A DNA stretch of 36,968 nucleotides, taken from Johnsonella sp. (GTDB lineage Bacteria > Bacillota > Clostridia > Lachnospirales > Lachnospiraceae). Position numbers and translations under genes: made by a program. Under the pieces are notes generated by a model. The model was not told the origin of the DNA. It did no database searches and saw nothing but the letters and a program-made list of their open reading frames with translations. The stretch spans positions 5,996 to 42,963 of the forward strand of contig JAUMWW010000019.1 in assembly GCA_030529445.1 (NCBI GenBank), read 5' to 3'. Every line of letters starts with the position of its first letter. The first letter of the stretch is position 1. Of this stretch, positions 36,181-36,968 are shown in pieces.

Positions 36181-36267
36181 TATTGTATTTCGCTGTATTC
36201 TGCGAGGCTTTGATAAAATGGTCAGGAAAAAATAAATATGACGGAATAAAAACCCGAGGAGGAGAGG

Positions 36268-36968
36268 ATGGAAAGCAGAACGAGCTTTTTCGGAAAAACA
36301 AAAAACGGAGAGGAAATCACTCTTTATACCTTAAAAAATACAAACGGACTGGAAGCAGGCTTTATCGATCTGGGTGCGGTATGGGTGAGCATGCTGACCC
36401 CGGATAAGGACGGGGTATTTGAGGATGTCGTACTCGGCTATGATCATGTGGAGGCATATGAAAAGAACCCTCCCCATCTGGGAGCGCCCATCGGCAGATA
36501 TGCAAACAGAATAGCCGGAGGAAAATTTACCCTGGAGGGGACGCAGTATCAGCTTGAGGTAAATTCCGGAAGAAACTCTTTGCATTCGGGAAAGAATTAT
36601 TGGCATGGAAGAGTATGGGAGGCGAAGCTTTCCCGAAGCGAATTGGGAGAGAAAATCAGCTTCTTTCTCGAAAGCCCCGATCAGGATCAGGGTTTTCCGG
36701 GAAATTGCAAGGTCTGCGTAAGCTATACGCTCAGCGAGGACAATTCGCTGATCATCGAATACCATATGGCATCCGACAGGACGACGGTCTGCAATCTGAC
36801 CAACCATGCGTATTTCAATCTTGCAGGTCATAAGAGCGGCAATATTCTCAATCAGGAAGTCTGGATCGATGCGGATTATTTCACTCCGGCGGATGAACAT
36901 TCGATTCCTACGGGAGAGATACGGAGCGTAGAGAATACGCCGATGGATTTCAGAGGAATGAGAAGAAT
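36268..36968 (+). CDS. galM: Aldose 1-epimerase, 5' part (mutarotase)
   Basis: The frame opens at ATG 36268 after GAGGAGGAGAGG and stays open to the window edge, giving 233 complete codons; the C-terminus is missing. GalM motifs are visible: GAPIGRYANRIAGG with Asn80/Arg81, NSLHSG with His106, WHGRVW and the catalytic-type His180 in LTNHAYFNLAG. The enzyme interconverts alpha and beta anomers of sugars such as galactose or glucose. The expected catalytic Glu lies beyond the window. It is not obviously linked to the sugar block at the start of the window. Confidence 0.93.
   Translation, partial: MESRTSFFGKTKNGEEITLYTLKNTNGLEAGFIDLGAVWVSMLTPDKDGVFEDVVLGYDHVEAYEKNPPHLGAPIGRYANRIAGGKFTLEGTQYQLEVNSGRNSLHSGKNYWHGRVWEAKLSRSELGEKISFFLESPDQDQGFPGNCKVCVSYTLSEDNSLIIEYHMASDRTTVCNLTNHAYFNLAGHKSGNILNQEVWIDADYFTPADEHSIPTGEIRSVENTPMDFRGMRR

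Overview
The window looks like a chromosomal segment of a low-to-moderate G+C anaerobic Bacillota, most likely Clostridia in or near the Lachnospiraceae. This is inferred from the AGGAGG-type ribosome sites, the SufCBDSU operon without SufA or SufE, a second (ParE/ParC-type) topoisomerase pair, the pyruvate formate-lyase module and the PucR/AllD/FdrA genes. No rRNA, tRNA, CRISPR array, transposase or phage gene was seen.

Region 1 (1-10612) is a carbohydrate or polyol catabolic block. It holds the end of a zinc alcohol dehydrogenase, an SDR dehydrogenase, a PfkB kinase on the minus strand, a class II ketose-bisphosphate aldolase, and then a separately promoted operon. That operon encodes an ADP-dependent-kinase-family protein, a xylulokinase-like FGGY kinase and an RbsA/RbsC/RbsB-type ABC importer (ATPase, permease, lipoprotein). 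The set implies uptake of a sugar or polyol, oxidation, phosphorylation and aldol cleavage. The actual substrate cannot be read from the sequence.

Region 2 (10613-15977) is a complete sufCBDSU Fe-S assembly operon. It has a consensus-like promoter and ends in an intrinsic terminator.

Region 3 (15978-24486) is the most interesting part. It contains a PucR-family regulator, a 997-residue natural fusion of FdrA (AllF) and YlbE (AllG), an AEC-family permease, a divergent DAACS-family symporter and a close AllD (ureidoglycolate dehydrogenase) homologue. Together these suggest a compact route from ureidoglycolate through oxalurate to oxamate plus carbamoyl phosphate, with dedicated transporters. 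The third E. coli subunit gene (ylbF/allH) and carbamate kinase are absent from the window.

Region 4 (24487-31347) is housekeeping: a YbaK-type tRNA editing protein, a YihY/BrkB membrane protein, a ParE/ParC pair and DeoD.

Region 5 (31348-34864) is a pyruvate formate-lyase operon in which the enzyme is split. The body (704 aa, catalytic Cys-Cys) and the glycyl-radical domain (79 aa, RVSGYAV) are separate genes, each with its own ribosome site, followed directly by the activating enzyme. A possible internal extended -10 promoter lies in the gap between the two PFL genes.

Region 6 (34865-36968) carries an archaeal/fungal-type aspartate-semialdehyde dehydrogenase and the 5' part of an aldose 1-epimerase that runs off the window edge.
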